From an uncultured Oxalobacteraceae bacterium (GTDB lineage Bacteria > Pseudomonadota > Gammaproteobacteria > Burkholderiales > Burkholderiaceae), in assembly GCA_946478765.1 (NCBI GenBank), contig CAMLDH010000245.1, forward strand, positions 1-5,994: a stretch of 5,994 nucleotides of DNA, written 5' to 3'. How positions within the stretch are numbered: position 1 is the first letter of the stretch; the number at the start of each line of letters is the position of its first letter. Made by a program: the position numbers and the translations under genes. The notes beneath the pieces were generated by a model. The model had not been told where the DNA came from and searched no databases. It saw only the letters and a program-made list of their open reading frames with translations. Positions 5,948 through 5,994 of this stretch are shown piece by piece.

Positions 5948-5994
5948 ATCCTGTTTATCCATCATGCCGGTTGCGGGCGGGCACTTACGGTTGA

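Noticed and set aside
5903..5965. N-terminal extension of the Rieske protein starting MMDKQ
   Set aside because: The residues are not Rieske-like, no good ribosome binding site precedes them, and they would place the 17-bp palindrome inside the coding region.
1..5994. tRNA, rRNA, CRISPR array, riboswitch, prophage or toxin-antitoxin genes
   Set aside because: I looked on both strands and saw no supporting repeats, conserved RNA folds or protein signatures.

Overview
The window looks like ordinary chromosomal DNA from a Gram-negative proteobacterium. High-GC codon use, a beta-type UvrD, an outer-membrane TonB-dependent receptor and Azotobacter-type ferredoxin FdxA all fit a betaproteobacterium of the Burkholderiales. 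An Oxalobacteraceae-like genome is my guess from overall protein character; I could not run a search to confirm it.

Layout, left to right. (1) Positions 1-1496 hold the 3' two thirds of a UvrD/PcrA DNA helicase gene; its N-terminal part lies left of the window. (2) Positions 1497-1945 are non-coding. They carry a perfect 33-bp inverted repeat (1616-1698) that resembles a REP doublet/REPIN, then an iron-responsive promoter with a perfect palindromic Fur box between its -35 and -10 hexamers. (3) Positions 1946-4935 form a two-gene iron-uptake unit: a Fiu/PiuA-type TonB-dependent catecholate siderophore receptor and the Fe(II)/2-oxoglutarate oxygenase-family protein PiuC (YbiX). A large stem-loop separates the two genes and a Rho-independent terminator follows piuC. 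(4) Positions 4936-5194 contain that terminator, a short minus-strand stretch resembling the end of a PepSY domain (probable gene remnant), and an exact 12-bp tandem duplication. (5) Positions 5195-5539 encode a seven-iron ferredoxin, FdxA. (6) Positions 5582-5902, minus strand and convergent with fdxA, encode a small Rieske [2Fe-2S] ferredoxin, with a 17-bp palindrome upstream of its start.

Apart from uvrD, every intact gene here is linked to iron. The receptor imports ferric catechol-type siderophores under Fur control, PiuC is the conserved iron-regulated partner of this receptor class, and the two ferredoxins are iron-sulfur electron carriers. Whether the ferredoxins are functionally tied to the uptake operon cannot be decided from sequence; they have their own transcription units and no Fur box that I can see.

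I found no undescribed multi-gene system. The features most worth a second look are non-coding: the Fur-box/promoter nesting, the fiu-piuC intercistronic hairpin, the REPIN-like repeat, the PepSY-like remnant with its in-frame duplication, and the palindrome upstream of the Rieske gene.
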